From assembly GCF_905147045.1 (NCBI RefSeq), contig NC_065905.1, positions 7,998,001 to 8,062,000 of the forward strand: a stretch of 64,000 bases of DNA, written 5' to 3'. Below are positions 61,408-64,000 of the stretch, piece after piece. Both the position numbers and the translations under genes were made by a program. Origin of the DNA: Nymphalis io (lineage: Eukaryota; Arthropoda; Insecta; Lepidoptera; Nymphalidae). How positions within the stretch are numbered: position 1 is the stretch's first letter; each line of letters opens with the position of its first letter. The notes under the pieces are model-generated. The model worked only from the letters and a program-made list of their open reading frames with translations, had not been told where the DNA came from and did no database searches.

Positions 61408-61894
61408 TTACATCGGCCTTTGTAAAATATTAACAAGAATTTATAAGGAAACCTTCCCACACATGACGCCTGCAAACTACTTTTATCTAGTATTTAACTG
61501 CATAATATAACACTTTGTTTTATGTATTATGTATATACACACATATCTTGTTAATCAAACTAAAAGCATTTAGAATTCGAAATATCGATAATAATATAAA
61601 CAAAACGAAAAAAAAAAAACGGTCTTCCAGTTTATAACCAACAACTAAAGCACTCGACAACTAAATAAGACAGATCATCATCATCATCATCAGATGATAA
61701 ATTTAGGACATAAATTACGGGATCAACAGGAACAACGAACTTGACGCAGATGTCAATAAATAGTATTTATATAAATGCATGGAAGTATAGTAATACATAT
61801 TTATATGCATGTATGCGTGAGTTATTGCTTATACTTGGGTAAATGTTGTTTTAATGTGATCCTAATTTTTGATTTATTTGCTAATCTAAAAAAG

Positions 61895-62159
61895 ATTTTT
61901 CCTGCATTTGTAACGCGGATTGACAAATGGGCTACCTGATGGTGAGTTATCACCACCGCCCATATACATTGGCAAAGGAACATATATACATGGCCAATGC
62001 GCCATCCACCTTTGGAACATAAAACGTTATATACCTCATGCCTGTAGATACACACAGAAGCCACCAAATGGAATACAACATATATAAGAATTGCCGGTAT
62101 AATATGTAAAGATTAAATGGTACCTTCCCAGACAGGCTTGCACAAAGCCTTACCACCAA
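61895..62159 (-). mobile_element. SINE-A, diverged
   Basis: GGGCTACCTGATGGTGAG to CTTGCACAAAGCCTTACCAC. Confidence 0.75.
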
Positions 62160-62859
62160 GTTTCTGAGTTAGCTGGTAAAATAATTTTATAGCATTGAGT
62201 TCCTTTTGTCAATACATATATATTATTATTGTATTGTGCCATTAAAAATAAATAAATATGTCTTAAGTTGCAAATATAATCACAACAATGCAAGGATAGG
62301 GTAAGTCACTTGTTTACTTGCATAATCTTCATAGCAAACAAGGAAACCGGTTTCGGTTATAGTAGTTGAAACAGCAAACTCATTAAAATAACTTTATGAC
62401 TATATTATCCTTGTAATAAAGAATATTTTGTAATTTCTAGCAGAATATTGTTAAATATCATTTCAAATATGCGATTAAAACGACTAGCTTTCTGAGAGTT
62501 AGTTTCTATCCCCCCTTAGACTAAGTTTGTATTCTCCTTAAACAAACTGAAAAAAATAGCCTATTACTAATAATGAAATATGGAAAACAATACTTTACTT
62601 ATTGCTTTTGGAAAAAACTTACCATTCACTTTTCGGTAAATTTATCTCAAAAACGAGAACTGCTCAAGAACGAGAAATACTTTTAAACTGCCTAGATAAT
62701 ATATGTTTTTGTCTTTACTTTTCCTTTTGTGTAATAATAGTTACACCATTTAATATTAAGTTTACATGGTCTAATGTATGAATAATGTCTACATGTTATT
62801 TATATTATACAACAGGACCATTAGTAATTCTTTTTTATATTTTATGTAACTTATGTCGA

Positions 62860-63108
62860 CTGGTGGTAGAGCTTTGTGCAAGCTCATCTGGTTATGTACC
62901 ATCCACTCATCAGATATTCTACCGCAAAACAGCAGTACTTGGTATTGTTGTGCTCCGGTTTGAAGACTGAGTGAGTCAGAGTAATTACAGGCACAAGGGA
63001 CATAGCATCTTAGTTCCAAGGTGGCGCATTGACCAATGTCTATGGGCGTTGTGACCACCATCACATGGCCCATATGCCCGTCCTCCTACTTATTTTATAA
63101 ACAAAAAA
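62860..63108 (+). mobile_element. SINE-A with internal deletion
   Basis: CTGGTGGTAGAGCTTTGTGC to an A-rich end; about 45 bp missing in the 3' third. Confidence 0.88.
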
Positions 63109-63617
63109 GAATTCCACTGCAATATTAGTCAGTGCAAATTTTCCATTTATAATGCATTATTATAATTGTTCATGGTAAGCACTATTGCGATTATATTATT
63201 GGTAAACAATTATGAACACCTGTTCTATTAATCTTGTAATATTTAATATTTACATTTACATAGATGGTATATGTGAACAAAAATCTATATATAGATAAGA
63301 AAATAATAGGTTTTTATTTGTTTTAGTCTATTGACAAGCTTTAGTGTTACCTATAAAAAAATTGGAAATAAAATGAGATATTTTTATTCAAATTTTCAAT
63401 AATGATTATCATTCTATTTCAATCACAGTGCAAACACAGTATTGGAGACAATTCTAAATTTAAATTATAATAAGCCGAGCCTTTTTTTAAAGTTATTTAT
63501 TTTTAAATTAGTCTTAATTTTAAGACTCGATGGTGTCACAATATAATAAAAAATGATAGCTAATTTATACATTCCCAAAAAGCTGTGATTCAATGAGTGT
63601 CTTGTCTCATACAAGAC

Positions 63618-63914
63618 TTTTTTTTTTTTTTTATAGAAAAGGAAGGCGGACGAGCATATGGGCCACCTGATGGTAAGTGGTCACCAACGCTCTTAGACAT
63701 TGGCATTGTAAGAAATGTCAACCATCCCTTACATATCCAATGCGCCACCAACCTTGGGAACTAAGATTTTATGTCCCTTGTGCCTGTAATTACACTGGCT
63801 CACTCACCCTTCAAACCGGAACACAACAATATCAAGTATTGCTGTTTTGCGGTAGAATATCTGATGAGTGGGTGGTACCTACCCAGACGAGCTTGCACAA
63901 AGCCCTACCACCAG
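63618..63914 (-). mobile_element. SINE-A, full length, young
   Basis: T15 to CACCAG; belongs to the same subfamily as the copies at 4.4 and 45.0 kb. Confidence 0.92.
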
Positions 63915-64000
63915 TAAACTTCTAGTAACAACAATGTAATCTAATTAAAAAATAACAATTAGAGCAGAAATACATGACTTTAGAAATAACATGCTTTTTA

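Larger units (their letters stand above)
49466..64000. other. Gene-poor AT-rich stretch with dispersed repeats
   Basis: Outside listed elements, only AT-rich DNA with short low-information open frames. 61676-61691 is a (CAT)n run. Stretches 56092-57034, 57131-58364 and 59061-60394 show nothing recognisable. Confidence 0.45.

Noticed and set aside
61676..61691. (CAT)n run as an RTE tail
   Set aside because: No RTE C-terminal coding sequence next to it; a simple repeat.
1..64000. CRISPR array, operon or defence-system layout
   Set aside because: Spliced genes, SINEs and LINEs show animal nuclear DNA; repeats are dispersed transposons without regular spacing.

Overview
The window looks like nuclear DNA from a lepidopteran insect, probably a butterfly. 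It is strongly AT-rich, introns are small to moderate with ordinary GT-AG sites, and it is packed with short interspersed elements (SINEs). The commonest of these resembles what I remember as the Metulj-type SINEs of nymphalid butterflies; that name was not checked. Species cannot be set from the sequence alone.

Only two host genes can be supported. At 7.5-9.0 kb on + is a two-exon gene for a 347-residue single-pass membrane protein that I read as the insect homologue of human C6orf89 (bombesin receptor-activated protein). It has a motif-bearing promoter just upstream and a second CpG-rich island about 0.7-1.3 kb further upstream. From 25.7 down to 12.5 kb on - lies almost all of PIGS, the GPI-transamidase subunit S. 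Ten coding exons join in phase into 520 residues plus a stop; only the short first coding exon is missing.

The PIGS introns are a transposon trap. One holds a nearly full-length RTE-clade LINE of 3.17 kb, broken by one net frameshift and two stops. It sits inside an older tRNA-like SINE and is flanked by a 9-bp target duplication. Another holds a 5'-truncated jockey-like LINE whose poly(A) tail ends exactly on a PIGS splice acceptor. Three SINE-A copies begin 35-85 bp after PIGS splice donors. A small TA-flanked MITE is also present.

From about 26 to 64 kb I find no convincing host exon. This stretch is AT-rich intergenic or intronic DNA with dozens of copies of SINE families (called A, B, C, D and E here), MITE relatives, a short perfect-looking hairpin at 27.46 kb, and two promoter-like islands (35.2 and 57.1 kb).

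The most interesting pattern is SINE-LINE pairing. The 3' end of SINE-C matches the 3' end of the RTE LINE, and the 3' end of SINE-A matches the 3' end of the jockey-like LINE. Both SINE families and a copy of each presumed partner LINE are therefore in this one window. No CRISPR array, genuine tRNA or rRNA gene, or previously unknown multi-gene system was found.
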